NCBI GenBank assembly: GCA_965153455.1
Contig: OZ234493.1
Coordinates: 24,418,213 to 24,482,212 of the forward strand
From: Sphagnum compactum
Lineage: Eukaryota > Bryophyta > Sphagnopsida > Sphagnales
Length of the DNA: 64,000 bases
Direction: 5' to 3'
The position numbers and the translations under genes were made by a program. Under the pieces are notes generated by a model. It did no database searches. It saw only the letters and a program-made list of their open reading frames with translations, and was not told where the DNA came from. The stretch's first letter is position 1, and every line of letters starts with the position of its first letter. Below are positions 1 through 12,030 of this stretch, piece after piece.

Positions 1-601
1 CATGGGACATAGAAATGGAAAAAACAGAATCAAATATGTAACTACAAAGTTGTGTGGTTACATGAGAACCGCATATAGCAAAGTCTCTCTCTCTTGCAGC
101 AGTTGCATGATCATCAACATCAAGAGCAACAGCTGCAAGGATCATCAACAGCAACATCTGTGGTACCATCAACTGGACTTCATTGTCAGCTGGCACTTAG
201 AGATCATTGTCAGACATGAACCCAACAGACTCAGTTCCCATTACTGAGGGGTAAAACAAACAAGCCAAAACCATGATGCCTGGCTAGCTTGATGAACCAA
301 GGAGAAATTCATGAACTTGGTAATCAGAAGAAACTTGAAGCTCAACACTGCAGAAGAGGAAGAGAAAAAGAGAGAGGGAGAGATAGGGACCACAATGTTA
401 TAAAAAGTTAGAGGAGGGACTACACTGATATTTACAATCTACTATAGTGGCAATGAGAGCAAAGGACCTCATAATCCAGACAGGAGGGAATTACTACTTT
501 GCAATAATCCTAAATCACTCTTGAATTTTGAGTGATTTTGTACATATGAGATCTGTGATTCTGGTTTAGTATATGGTCAGAGGGACACTTGTAATGTGAG
601 A
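1..601. other. spacer downstream of the 4CL-like gene
   Basis: I recognise no gene here. The short open frames match no known family and lack coding character. A purine-rich patch (AGAGAGGGAGAGAT) lies near 370-390. The part next to 601 probably holds the 3' UTR of the minus-strand 4CL-like gene, but I could not place a poly(A) site. Confidence 0.5.
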
Positions 602-3600
602 TCACAGTTTGGAGGGTGGCTGTTGTGTTAGCTCTCTCCGAAGAATTTTCCCAGATGATGTCCTGGGTATGGCATCTATGATTGTTACCCTCCGCAGCTT
701 TTTGTAAGGTGCCACCTGCACAAATGATGCATCCAGTTGCAGACAGCATCATCATCAGTAAATTGATCAGGCTCTCTCTCTCTCCAGAAACATGGCTTCC
801 TGACAATAGCTAGGAACAAAAATGCCATCAATTGTCACCAAGATTCCTACTGAGTACTGTGCTTTTGGAACTAATCTCCAGTTGCTCAAGAAGACTTTCC
901 AGAATGTGTACCATTGACAGTAATTCAGAGAATCGTTAATGAGATTACATGAGGAAGGGAAAAGGTTGTTAGAGAGGAATCATCAATGAGCTGATAGGCT
1001 GTCCTGCAATAGGTTTGTGGAGACCCGCAGGCAGGGAATCTAGAAAGAGATACAGACCACTCATGCATGAAGCCTGTCCAGAGATTTTAAGGGATGTTGA
1101 AAAAAGTCTAGAACCTGTTCAGCAACAAAGTCCAAAACGTCTTTCTCTGTAACAGATTGATGTGGCTTGCAAACAATGTATGCAACTGGTACTTGCCCAG
1201 CTTCTTTATCTGCAAGTCTGGACATTGAAAAAAACAAAAAGTCAAATTTAACATGTACAAGTGCTCAGATTGCTACCAGAGTGCACACGACTCTTCCTTG
1301 TTGTAACAATCCTCCATCTTGACCTAATTCTGGAAAACCCCAGAAAGCATTAGCTCACAAATCTCTTGGGGCCTTGCTTTATCATCACTCTCATGAGTTC
1401 AGAGGACTCCAGAAAATGAAACTTGGTGTATGTGAAGGTTTTACTCGTAACACAACTGGTCAAGCGGATCTGAGTCATTGGGGACATCAAGTCTGTGTCA
1501 AAAAAAAAAATGGGTCATGTGGAAAAGGTTTAGACAACTCACGGGACAACTGCTGCATCATGGATTGAAGGATGGGAGGTCAATATCCCCTCCAATTCAG
1601 CTGGTGCAACCTGTGCAAAATGAGCATATGTAAGCTCCATTCAAAGACTTCAAGCTCATGCTGCACTCAAATCAACTTTGTTCTGAAAACCTTCTAGTTT
1701 AGAAAAGCAAATTATCCTTCTCCAGAAATGCTCTCAGCTTCTGGCTCCTTGATCCTCTTAAGATCGATAATGTATAACTAGGATACAGCTTTTAATTGCA
1801 GGATTTTAGGAACTCTGGATGACAAACCAACAAAATCGCAAACTCTGGAAGTGTACACTTGAACTGGAAACATGTCCAGCACTTTGGTATACCTCACCTG
1901 GAAACCCTTGTATTTGATGAGTTCTTTGATGCGATCCACGACAAAGAGGCAGCCACTGTCATCAATGTAGACCAAGTCTCCTGTATGTAGCCATCCGTCT
2001 TTGTCCAATGTTGCTGCTGTTGCTTCCACATTGTTCAAATAACCTGAACTTCTAACACAATAAATCCAAGTACTGTAACCAAGAGTTGAATGAAGACACA
2101 AACTTTCAGCTCTTCACCATGCCACCAGCTTCAAGGTTCTTTCGAAGAAGGTGGTGGTGGTGGTGCTCATTACAGCACAGTGCAAAAAGCTTCAACAATT
2201 CAAGTTCTTCATGTATGATGATCATCTCTTTGTAACCAACCCTGAATGGCTCCAAGCCAACAGCACCCATGGCAGCAGCAGCAGCAACAGAAGACTTTCT
2301 CGTCTCACACAATGATCAATTCCTCCATCATGAGGAGTTCAGTCCTTACAATTTCAGAACTCGTAAGATCTGATCATATACTTTTCTTGATCAGAAATCG
2401 TTGCGAGGACCATGAATGCAACAGAAAGAAGATCTAGGACAGAATTGCAATTGGTAGTCTAATAGGGTTTGTAGAGGAGGAGGGAAGAAGAATCAAGCGC
2501 AGAAGGGGGGGGGGGGCAGCAGTTTTGCAACAGAAAAAAAAGGTTTGATAGAAATGTGATGAGGAGCAGCAGAGGGTGCTAGGGTTTGTACTCGTGAGGG
2601 CAAACCCTAGCATCCTCTGAAATCCAGTAGCAACAGCAGCAGCAGGAGCAGCAAGAGCTTGTACCTTGCATGAGAGAAGGACCACGCATCCAAAGCTCGC
2701 CAATCTGGTTAGGAGGAAGAGAGCGACCAGTCTGCACATCCACAACCCTTGCCTCAATCGTGTTCATCAGCCAGCCAGCAGAGCCATAGTGTGCCTTCAA
2801 GTCTTGTTGCTTCATATCATGGCTCAATAGCACTGTGCTTGTCCCGATGGATGTCGACTCTGTGAGCCCATATCCCTACAAAACCCACGAGACAGACATC
2901 CAACCCCATGCACGATGAGTTTGTTTAGCTAAGACCCATTGCACAAAAGAGCTCCATGCTCACAGATCCACCATCACAAGAGAGCAGAGCTACAAGAACG
3001 AGCTGCAATGGGTACTTTACCTGGTCGACAGTGGCATTGGGTATCTTCTGGTTACAACGTTCAGTGAGCTCCTTACTGAGAGGAGCAGCACCACAGCCGA
3101 TGCAGAGGACGGAGCTCAAGTCGTAAGGATCCGTCACACCGGGGCTACAGAGAGCCATGACAATGGGAGGAACCACAGGAAGATACGTGACTTTGTACTT
3201 CTGCACAGTTTCCAGCAGATCCGCGACACCGCCGAACTTGGACATGACGACGACGGTGACGCCCCGTCGCAGCTCCGCACATGCCACTAACCCTAATCCA
3301 AACACATGGAAGAAAGGAACCAAGCCCAGGAAGACCTCGCTTACACCGGGCGGAACTCGAGGAGCTCGGAACTGACTCATGTGACCCACTATGATCTGAG
3401 CTGCAATGAAGCTCCTGTGTGGAATGATCACGCCTTTGCTTGCTCCCGTAGTTCCGGAAGAATACAACAAAGCTGCAGTGTCCGTCTGTCGAATGCACAC
3501 TCCCCTTGGTGCTTTGTCTGGATCCGTCGTCAACAGCTTCGAGAAAGGAGTGACAGACAAGAAGGAACTCCGATTGTTGTTGTTGTTGTTCTTAACTGAC

Positions 3601-4097
3601 AATGGGTTGTTGTTGCCCAAAAGAACCAGAGAAAGACTCTCCTCGACGGCGCCCTCGACTTTGTGTGCCAACTCTGGAACAGTGATCACAAACCGTGCAC
3701 CGGAGTCTTGCATCTGCTTTGCGATCTCGTGTCGCGTGTTCACTGGGTTCATGGTCGTGATGATCGCGCCGATGGAAGTGATGGCCATGAAGAGAGGTGG
3801 GAAGTAGATGGAGTTTCCCATCAGAACTAGCACCACGCTTCCCTTCCGCACTCCGAGCTCGGCAAGACCGGCGGCTATGGAGCGCACCAGAACACGAAGC
3901 TCCCCGAACGTGATCTTCTGCCCTGTCTCCGCATCTACCAACGCCGCAACGTTTGCAAAACTGGGATTCCCCGCATTTCCTGAAAAAAAAACCGTCACCA
4001 AATCCATCTCCTCTTCTTCCAGCATTTGCACCGGCGGCCGCAAGCACCGATAAATCCCATCACTCCCATACCCACTCCTCAAATCCATGATCTCCCC

Positions 4098-4100
<3 letters not shown>
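602..4100 (-). CDS. 4CL-like acyl-CoA ligase with C-terminal peroxisomal signal, six exons
   Basis: Six exons join in frame with GT-AG borders: 4100-3021, 2875-2665, 2043-1898, 1610-1543, 1217-1115 and 715-602, giving 573 aa. It belongs to the adenylate-forming ANL superfamily, which activates carboxylic acids to acyl-AMP and then to CoA thioesters. The AMP-binding loop [10 protein letters not shown] is at residues 214-223, the FFHVFG region follows, and box II reads GELWMRG (419-425) where true 4CLs have GEICIRG. The C-terminal domain shows [10 protein letters not shown] and SGKILRREL with the catalytic Lys near 559. The protein ends in SKL, a canonical PTS1. Box II and the PTS1 point to the peroxisomal 4CL-like group (OPC-8:0 CoA ligase and relatives) rather than lignin-pathway 4CL; the substrate is inference. 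A short Asn run (171-176) looks like local codon-repeat expansion. The start is the first ATG after a GA-repeat leader; a second in-frame Met lies four codons on. Confidence 0.93.

Positions 4101-4101
<1 letters not shown>

Positions 4102-4142
<41 letters not shown>
4102..4142. repeat. (CT)n microsatellite in the 5' leader of the 4CL-like gene
   Basis: An almost pure CT run of about 40 bp ends one base before the start codon of the minus-strand 4CL-like gene, so the mRNA would carry a GA-rich leader. GA/CT tracts are known targets of plant BBR/BPC factors; a role here is inference. Confidence 0.9.
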
Positions 4143-4145
<3 letters not shown>

Positions 4146-4589
4146 GCCTGTCTGTGTATGTGCTCCAACTCCAAGACCACTTCTTCTGCAATTTCTAGCA
4201 CTACAAAAAAATTCCGGAATCTCTCTGCAATTCCAAAAGCACCTCCTCCTCCTCCTCTTCTTCTGCTGCTGCTAGTTCTGGTTGTAGAATTTCTAGTACT
4301 GTGAACACTTTGAAATCATCATCATCAGTTTTGCTTTTTGGTTTGTTTTTTCTCAATCCAGACTTTCTTGCACAGATTGTAACTAAAGTCTTGTACTGTG
4401 CTAATGTTTGGTTTGCTTTCTTTCTTCAGATGCTCATCTAATTTGTTCTCTTGTTGTTGTTGGTTTTCTTCTTGTGTTTTCTAGCCAAATGTTTGTTGTT
4501 GCTGTTTGCTCTTGAGACTGGAAAACAAGCTGCTGGTCCCACAACAACAACAGCAAAAACAACTGTAGTCTAGCTCCAGTACTCTACTT

Positions 4590-5460
4590 TGCTCTGAAAA
4601 ACATTCATTGCTTGATAATCTGAGCTTTTTGCTTCATTACTTGATTGTTAATCTGGGTTTTTTGCTAATTGCTTTGATTAATCCATGGATGCTAATCTGG
4701 GTTTTTTAATTGCTTGTTTGCTTCATTGATGATTTCCTGGGTCTGCTTGCTTTACTGACTGATGATCTTCTCATGGGTTTGCTTGATTGATTTATGAATT
4801 TTATGGTCTGGGTTTGCTTGCTTAATTGATCCCATGATCTCATGGGTTTGCTTGATTGATTGATATATGGATTTTATGATCTGGGTTTGTTTTGCTTTAA
4901 TTGATCCCATGATCTCATGGGTTTGCTTGATTGATTGATATATGGATTTTATGATCTGGGTTTGCTTTGCTTTATTTGATCCCATGATCTCATGGGTTTG
5001 CTTAATTAATTGACTAATCACTTAATCTGGTTTTTACTTGCTTGCTTGCTTGATTGATTGATGATCTGGGTTTTCTTTGATTGATTGATTGATAGTCTGG
5101 GTTTGCTTGACTACATAATTAATGATTTGGGGTTTCTGAAATTTTTCTTTCTTGATTGATTCCTGGATTGATGATCTGGGTTTGCCTGATTAATTAGTCA
5201 ATGACCTAATTTGGGTTTTGCTTTGATTGATTAATTCATAAATCTGGGGTTTTGCTTCCTTGATTGTGAATCTTGATCTAGGTTTACTTGAGCTTGATTG
5301 ATTCATTGATGAAGGATTTGCTAACTTTGCTAGGCTGATTCACTTTTCTAATCTGGGTTTTGCTTTGATTGACTATTGATCTGGTTTTTCTGGCTTGAAT
5401 TAGTGTTGATAATTTAATTTAATTAATTTTTTTGGGGAGATGATCTTTGGTTGCTTGATT
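4590..5460. repeat. degenerate TGATTGAT/CTGGGTTTGCTT repeat, with a 75-bp tandem core at 4760-5015
   Basis: The stretch is built from variants of TTGCTTGATTGATTGATC and ATGATCTGGGTTTGC. Within it a 75-bp unit recurs with near identity: the motif GATCCCATGATCTCATGGG begins at 4828, 4903 and 4978. A weaker copy precedes the first at about 4760. It lies upstream of the 4CL-like gene, so it may cover part of its promoter. Confidence 0.85.
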
Positions 5461-6637
5461 GACATCATTGCATGTTATTAAAATAGCTGAGTGTTTTTCA
5501 CAAAATGAGGAGGCCCTTTTTTCTTTTTTTTTGGTCTACACTCCAAAATGTGGAGCCTAGTGTATGCCTGCTTGAAGAGCTTAGATACTATTCTAGAAAA
5601 TTACAGACTTTCTTGAGTACTAGAATATTTTCAGGCCAATCTTCCGACCATTGAAAATTGGCACCTGAAAAACATGGTCATTGTTGTGGGACCGGGGGAC
5701 GGGGGTAGAATGTACCATGGAATGGTTCCCATTACACCTCGGAATGTGGGAAGCTTGTTATGGTGAGTGACATTCCGTAGTGTGGAGGTACCTCTACAAC
5801 AAGAGGGCTTGTTCTCGAAGGATGCTTCCCCTCTCCCCCTTGAAATTAAACGGTGGAGAACAAACACTGATTATGCATAGTTGCAAACGACATTTTTTAA
5901 TTCTAAACAAATTTTCCCTGAAACCCTAAAACTCTCTCAGAATTTGTCATACATGTCAACCAACCCTAGAACTCCCTGTTGTGACAAACATATATGGTTG
6001 GTTCAGCACAAAAATTGTGTCAAAACATCAGAGCATCTGATGTACCCCACAAACAAATTCGGATGAAGCTCTGCCCACACCGTGTGTGGCATTTTTGTGG
6101 GTTTTGACTTGCCAAAGGGTCACATTACTTACGGTGTGCCTGAAATAGGCACATGATGCTAAAATGACCGGGTTTTCATTGGCTGCTTGCAATGATTGGC
6201 TCTTCGTTAAAGCATTTAAAGAGTGTCTTATCTTATGGTGTCTTGCTTTTCAAGGTTAGCCTACGAGTGGGGAGCAGCCCTTTTTTCCTTTGTTTTGGGT
6301 CATTTTTAGGTTGTGGCAAAGGTGGCAAAAGAAATTTGTTACTTGATACACATGTGGTGAACACCCAACAATGATTCAAAAATCCTCTGGCTGTTGCCAT
6401 TGTGCAATCAAGGTGCTTTTAGGAGGTGATTGAACAAAACAATACATACTTCATTCAGTGTGGCGATGGTATTTGGAGCTCTATCTATATATGAGGTGGC
6501 TACAAAAGCAGCCTCACTTGTATTGTTGCTTGGTTATGGATGCTCGTGATCTACAATCAATCTGGCAATAAGCCTAAGTTGTTCATAGTTATCTAACAAC
6601 ATGCCATGAAACAAAGGAGCGCAAAAGTAGCTTGAAT
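5461..6637. other. unassigned spacer
   Basis: No gene or recognisable element. The composition is moderately AT-rich and open frames are short and unconvincing. Part of it may belong to the hAT relic that follows, but I saw no terminal repeats. Confidence 0.45.
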
Positions 6638-7155
6638 TCAGAATTCAAGCATACCGGCCTCTACCAGTTGCTGCTTGAACATCTGACCACATTTTATAAG
6701 TAGCCTCCTCATAGGGTAAAATATCATCACATTAACCTTGTCAGTTGCAAGGGCGACCATTTCAGCCATGGCTTGAGCAGAGTTCGACTTCATTCTCAAC
6801 TTAAAAAGAGCTTGTGGAGCATCAAAATCCCATACTGAAAGAATTACAGCAACAATAAGAGAGAGCATATTGATTTCCCCCCTTTGATTGTCCATGTGGT
6901 TGTGGGCTGCAATAAAATCCTTTCAATACCTCCAAGTGTCAAGGAAAAGGTCACCTCTGCATCTGCCTATAGCCAATATTGCGAATAGATAATTCCCATG
7001 GCATCCATAACTAATTGCTCAACAGGGAGTCGAGCATCCAACTCAAGAATTAGGCTTTGAGTAGCCTCTGCCATGATCCCAACACAACACAAAATACCAG
7101 TAGCATTTTTTGCGTTAAGAAACAATGCATAAGTAAACCTTGCACAAATAAGCAT
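6638..7155 (-). pseudogene. hAT-type transposase relic (C-terminal half)
   Basis: Two minus-strand fragments carry peptides typical of a plant hAT-like transposase family: LDARLPVEQLVMDAMGIIY (in 7155-6967) and DFDAPQALFKLRMKSNSAQA (in 6895-6638). They are separated by stops and frame changes and lack an N-terminal zinc finger, so this is a decayed copy. The family match is from memory of its motifs, not from a search. Similar fragments occur near 18.6 kb and 61-62 kb. Ends and target duplication are not identifiable. Confidence 0.45.
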
Positions 7156-8419
7156 GAAAAAGAGAATTGAACTTTGTGTATTCTACCTCACTTCCTAAAT
7201 CAAGGAACTGACCACCTTTAGATATGAAAAAGGATTCTATAGAAGGTCTACAACTTCATTACTACCCAAGAGTCCATAGATAAAATGACCATAACTTAAC
7301 CATGAAAAGGAACATTGGACTTGACAGATTCCACTTCACCTACTCATTGAGTATTCAGTTAAAGAATTAACCACCTCTGAAAACGAAAAAGAGGTTTGCA
7401 AAACCTTTGCAACTTCATTTCTAGTCACCCTCAATTTACAAACTGAACATCCCTGAAGCATGGTCTACCCATTATCAAACAAGTTTTGCCGTCTAATCAT
7501 AAAAGAACTAACCACCTTTAGAGTTGGGCTATGAAAAATAAGCCTGCAGAACCTGTGCAGCTTCATTTCCAATCACCCCATGAGCCCATATACAAACTAA
7601 ACTTCCTTTGAGCATGAATTATACTTCTGCCTCACTTAAATGAAAGAACTAACATACCCTCTAGAATTTAGAAATGAGAAATCGATGTATAAAACACTTG
7701 CAACTTCATTTCCAATTTATCCATGAACCCAATACAAATTCTAACAAGTAGTTGCTACATTCATAACGTCACACCACATCTATAATTATCCAGACATACA
7801 TTTACAAACTTGCTCCATCTACCAACCACCTCTACAAATAAAAAAACCATTATCGACCACCTATAGCTTCATTTGCAGTCATCCCATGAAGCCACAAAAG
7901 TAGAAGGAAATGAAGCATTGCAAGTGGATGAACTTACCAACTCTACCAGTATTGAAGTTCAACAATTTATACCCAAAGTTCAAGATTTGACCACATTTAC
8001 AAATTAAAATGCATCTAATAACCATTGGCATTTCAAGTGGTTATGAAAAATTAGGGCCAAAAGCATTACAAGAAATCACGATTTTTTCAACCAAGAATTT
8101 TGGTCAAAAAAACCCCCCTAGTGGTTTTTTTGCCCTCATATCCAACTTGACCAAAGTGTCATTTTGGACAAGTGGATTTGGACCCGACTGTTTTGACTAG
8201 GTCTTTTTGGTTGGTTTTGCAAGACTGAGTTCTTTTTATTAGGTTTTTTTATCGAATCACTATGACAATAATATAATGTGGGCAACAACTAGAAATATAT
8301 ATTATTTAAATTATTTTATTTATAATTAATATGAAAATGTTGATTAATTAATTACCCTACCTACTTACCTAATTAATAAACTTAATAATTAATGCCAAAA
8401 AATTTATTTATTTACCTAC
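7156..8419. other. AT-rich spacer, possibly more hAT remnant
   Basis: No gene is supported. The strings AACCACCTTTAGA/AACCACCTCTGAAA and CAACTTCATTTCCAAT recur loosely between 7200 and 7900, suggesting old internal duplication. Confidence 0.4.
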
Positions 8420-9770
8420 CAACCTTATGTCCTAGGCCTAGGCTAGGCCACCTAACTTAACCACTTAGGTTAAGCCAAGCCCCCTAAGCTAACCCAAATA
8501 ACCTAGGCTAGGTGATCTAGTAGGCTTTGCAATCTAAGCTACCTAATTAGGTCACCTAAGTAGCCAAGGCAGCCTAAGTTGCAAGTGTGGGGACTTGAAT
8601 TCCTCACCTCCACATTGAATAATCAAGTCATTAACCATTGCACCACCACCCCATAAGGTGATTTTTTGAACAACATAATTGTAATGAACATGATTTTGAA
8701 CTAACATATTTTAATCAACTTTCATGAAATTTTTTTCAACATATTGCACTAAATGAATTTGAATTTTTTCATGTACTACTGACATAAATAGGTAGGTTAT
8801 AGGTAGGTTAGCCTAGGTAGGTAGGAGGTACCTATTAATAAATGCATATACTTAGGTGACTTGTAGGTTATAGTCTACTAAGCCTTATAGGTACTTACTA
8901 CGTCTATGCTTATACCTACCTAATAAACTACCTATGCTTTAAATGTTATATAGTAAGTTATGTAGGTACCTATTAGCCTATTAATAAATCTAGTTTAAGC
9001 ATACTAGGGAGGTAGCCTAGCCTATTAGGTAGGCTTAAACTACCTACCTAATAGGCTAGGCTACCTACCTTGTAAACCTAGGTGGCTTAAGTTAGACTAT
9101 TTACCTTGTAGGCTTAAATGGCCTAAGCTAGGCTACATACATGTAGTAAACCTAAGTGGTTTAGGTTAAGCTACATACCTTGTAGGCTTAAATGGTTTAA
9201 ATTAAACTATATACTTAGTAGTCGTAAATGGCCTAGGTTAGGATACCTACCTTATAGGCTTAGGTGGCTTACGTTATGTACATAGTTACCAAGTAAACCT
9301 CAATAACCTAGGTTAGGTTAACTACTTAGTAAGTCTAGGTGGCCTAGGCTACTTACTAGCTAGCTAATTTGATAAATTACCTACCTACTAGGCCTAGGTG
9401 GCTTATGTTATTTTATACCTAGTACGCTTAAGTTATGTACCTATAATAGGCTTAGGCTAATAGGCTACCTACTTGGCTAATAGGTCTACCTAATAAGCCT
9501 AGGTCACCTATGATACCTATCTAAAAGGTTTACATTACCTAATTATAGGTTATTTAGTAATCCTAAGTTATGTCTTAGGTAACCTACTAAGTAGGTCTAA
9601 ACTAGGCTACCTAACTCGACTACTAGCTAGGTTATTACTTGACAAGTAACTTACTAACATATTAATTATGCTAAGTTAGATAGGTAATTTAAGCTAGCCT
9701 AACCTACTAGTTATGTTAGGTTAAGTAGGTAGCATAGGCTTAACAAGTAGGCTAAGTCATCAAATGAATA
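8420..9770. repeat. CCTA/TAGG-rich low-complexity region
   Basis: About 1.3 kb dominated by CCTA, TAGG, CTACCTAC and the palindrome CCTAGG, on both strands alternately. Phrases such as AGGCTAGGCTACCTACC recur without a fixed period. It is interrupted at 8585-8656 by a tRNA-like module and at about 8660-8785 by ordinary AT-rich DNA. Because the unit pairs with its own complement, the region could form many short hairpins. It is not a simple satellite or a telomeric array (plant telomere is TTTAGGG). Confidence 0.85.
8585..8656 (-). other. tRNA-like Pol III promoter module (SINE-like)
   Basis: On the minus strand, TGGTGCAATGG matches the A-box consensus TRGYNNARNGG. About 40 nt later GAATTCAAGTCC approximates the B box. 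Spacing is tRNA-like, but the anticodon arm and acceptor stem are not convincing, so I read it as a tRNA-derived SINE head or decayed tRNA pseudogene. No poly(A) tail or target duplication was seen. Confidence 0.45.
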
Positions 9771-10423
9771 TGGCTCATTTCACTAAGTGTCAAATCATAA
9801 TCATCAATTTGATTAAACCCTATCCATTCAATATGGCCAATTTGATTAAGTCATGGCCATTTTGATGGATGTTTGTTCATTTTGACCAAATTTTGGGCTT
9901 GACCCTTGGTCAAATATGTCACTTTAGTCAAATGTATTAATAAAATGTAACATATGTTTTTCATGCCCCAAACTTTTAATCACAATGGACATACCTTTTG
10001 GTCAATGTGAACATTTTGGTCTTCTAGAAAACCTTTTAAAAAACTATGATTTTTTATAGTGAAGCTTATGTTTGCAATCAACTTTCACAAGTTGTACAAC
10101 ATGTGAAAATGTTGTTTGAATCACATGTAACAAATGACCATAATTTGGGCAGACTTCACTCTAATGAACCCAGGTTTTCTTGCCATTTAGAACAAATGCA
10201 AGATGTTCAATGTTGTTTGTATTGTAATTAGTGATCCATTTTAAATGAATATGTTCATGGTCACTTTGTGATAGTCCATGAAAAAACCAATATTCATCAC
10301 CTTTAAAGGTTGTACAAGTTATTTGAACATACCTTCACTATTGCAATGAAGTTGCAAATGAATATATCCCTTTTTTGAACAAATTTTAGGAAGGACTGCA
10401 TGCTTTCCATCAATGGCAAAACA
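9771..10423. other. AT-rich spacer flanking the LTR element
   Basis: No gene seen. Several ATTTTGATCAAAT-like and TTTGGTCAA strings recur. The right edge abuts the TAAGC target duplication of the retrotransposon. Confidence 0.4.
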
Positions 10424-10428
10424 TAAGC
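10424..10428. repeat. target-site duplication TAAGC, left copy
   Basis: TAAGC directly precedes the LTR end TGACGCG. The identical five bases follow the other LTR at 17399-17403, as expected of retroviral-type integration. Confidence 0.93.
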
Positions 10429-11230
10429 TGACGCGCTCCTAAGTCCCTTGTTGAACCCACTTGAGGGTTCAACTATGTAGAGTTGCGGAAAGTTGGGACT
10501 TCCAGCACTAAAGAGGGGTAGAAGGGCGTGCTAGAAGTCCCGGGATTAGACTAGGAAGAGGACAAGCGTTTCACCTACTCAAATTTGCATCAAAACTAAC
10601 CCCAAGTTGGTTAGAACTCATTCTGCACCCTTTTGGTGTTGGGACAAGCCACGGGCTAACTCGGACTCACCTGACTCACCACGGCCCGGACTTGGGGGAA
10701 GCCACCACCTTCCCCCATATAGTATACTATGCGTCTCACCGCGGAGGCTACATCCGAATGGCTCTTTTTCCCGGGACTCTCAAGTTGGAGTCCCGAAACT
10801 GTCCCGGGTTGGAGTCTCGGGACTTTGGGAGCGTGTATCTCCCGGCTTTGACCTTCGATTGGAGCGAGGTCTCGACCAAAGTTGTAGCTCTCCTCGAGAG
10901 CTTTCCAACGCCATGTCGCACTCTTGAAGGCAACGTCGGGAAAAGGTCGATTCCTGACTTTTAGTGGTCGGGAGTCAAACTGCGAGTTTGACTCCTGGCC
11001 CTTCTTTTGCCCATAACTTGGGCTGTAGATGTCCAAATTGCCAATGCGAGGGCATTTTAGACATCTACACTTCAAGACCTTTCCAATGATATAAAGAACA
11101 TCGCAAGGCGAGGTCTTTATGACCCCCTGTAATTGCTTCTGAGGTTTTGGGAGTCCCGAAGGACTCCAACTTCCCACTTTTGGGAGTGTGGGCTTCACCC
11201 TCACACTTAGCCCAAAGTGGGGTTGCGACA
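10429..11230 (-). repeat. 3' LTR of the chromovirus (802 bp)
   Basis: Begins TGTCGCAACC and ends GCGCGTCA in element orientation. It is 18 bp shorter than its partner because a segment between two GACTT repeats is missing. It holds a TATA-like ACTATATGGGG followed at once by a stem-loop (GGGGGAAG / CTTCCCCC). Confidence 0.95.
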
Positions 11231-11242
11231 CTCTCCCCCACT
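11231..11242 (-). other. polypurine tract next to the 3' LTR
   Basis: In element orientation AGTGGGGGAGAG directly precedes the LTR start TGTCGC. This is the standard position for the plus-strand primer. Confidence 0.85.
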
Positions 11243-12030
11243 AGAAGAAAAGGTCAATGTCCTCATTGACACTTAGAATTTTCTCTTACAATTGCAATTG
11301 CTTTCATTTAGATCCTTGGCCATTTTTGCCGACTTTTGCGGCTTGGACCTTGTCTCAAGCTAACTTAGGCGTCCCCAAGTTTCCAACACTTTCTTGACAA
11401 GTCCAAGAGGGTCCTATAGAAAACCCTCTTCCCAAGCTTCGTCAAAAGAGGACTAAACTAGCCTAATTTGACGAAGCTCCTCATTTGGGAGGAACTTTTT
11501 CATTCTTCCCCTCATGAGGAATTTAAATCAAGTCTACTCTTGACCTAAGCTACTTGACATGACTCCTTTCCCTATCTCGCGCCTTGGTCACAACAACCAA
11601 GCCTTAACAAAAAGGTTTGCTTATCAAGGTACGAAAAGCAACACTTGGGTCTTGCCAAGACCCAAGTCCCAAAATACACGATTAAAGTACGCAAGCGGGG
11701 TCATGACTTCCCGTGTTGGCCGCCACTACCAACCAACCTTTTGGGATGCACTTAAAGCATGTGCATGTCCCCGCAAGCTCACCTTGCTTGCCTTCTCTTT
11801 TGGGGCCAAGTTTTCTTAACCCCAAAGTAGGAGTCCGATTTTGATTTGGGCCTACGCAAGAAAGTTCCATTTGTCCAATGCCATTTGACAACCTTATTTG
11901 CACTTATACAAAATTTCTCGTGATGCAATCTCTTGGAAGTTTATATTTTTGCCTTTATTTCCTTTGCAACTTGATGTGGTACATTTTTATGTGACACTCT
12001 GCCCCACTAAAAGAAAAGGTGATGTCCTCA
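11243..12030 (-). other. 3' untranslated region of the element, with a second PPT-like motif at 11993-12031
   Basis: About 760 bp between the end of pol and the functional PPT holds no domain. At 11993-12031 a segment closely resembles the true PPT junction at 11227-11264: GACACTCTGCCCCACTA versus GACACTCTCCCCCACTA on the plus strand, each followed by AGAAAAGGT and ATGTCCTCAT. Confidence 0.75.

Noticed and set aside
510-806. Minus-strand open frame of 98 codons over the last 4CL-like exon
   Set aside because: It is a shadow frame; the correct frame gives [10 protein letters not shown]...SGKILRREL and ends SKL.
2434-2757. Minus-strand open frame of 107 codons next to 4CL-like exon 2
   Set aside because: It overlaps exon 2 in another frame and runs into intron; the exon frame has clear family homology.
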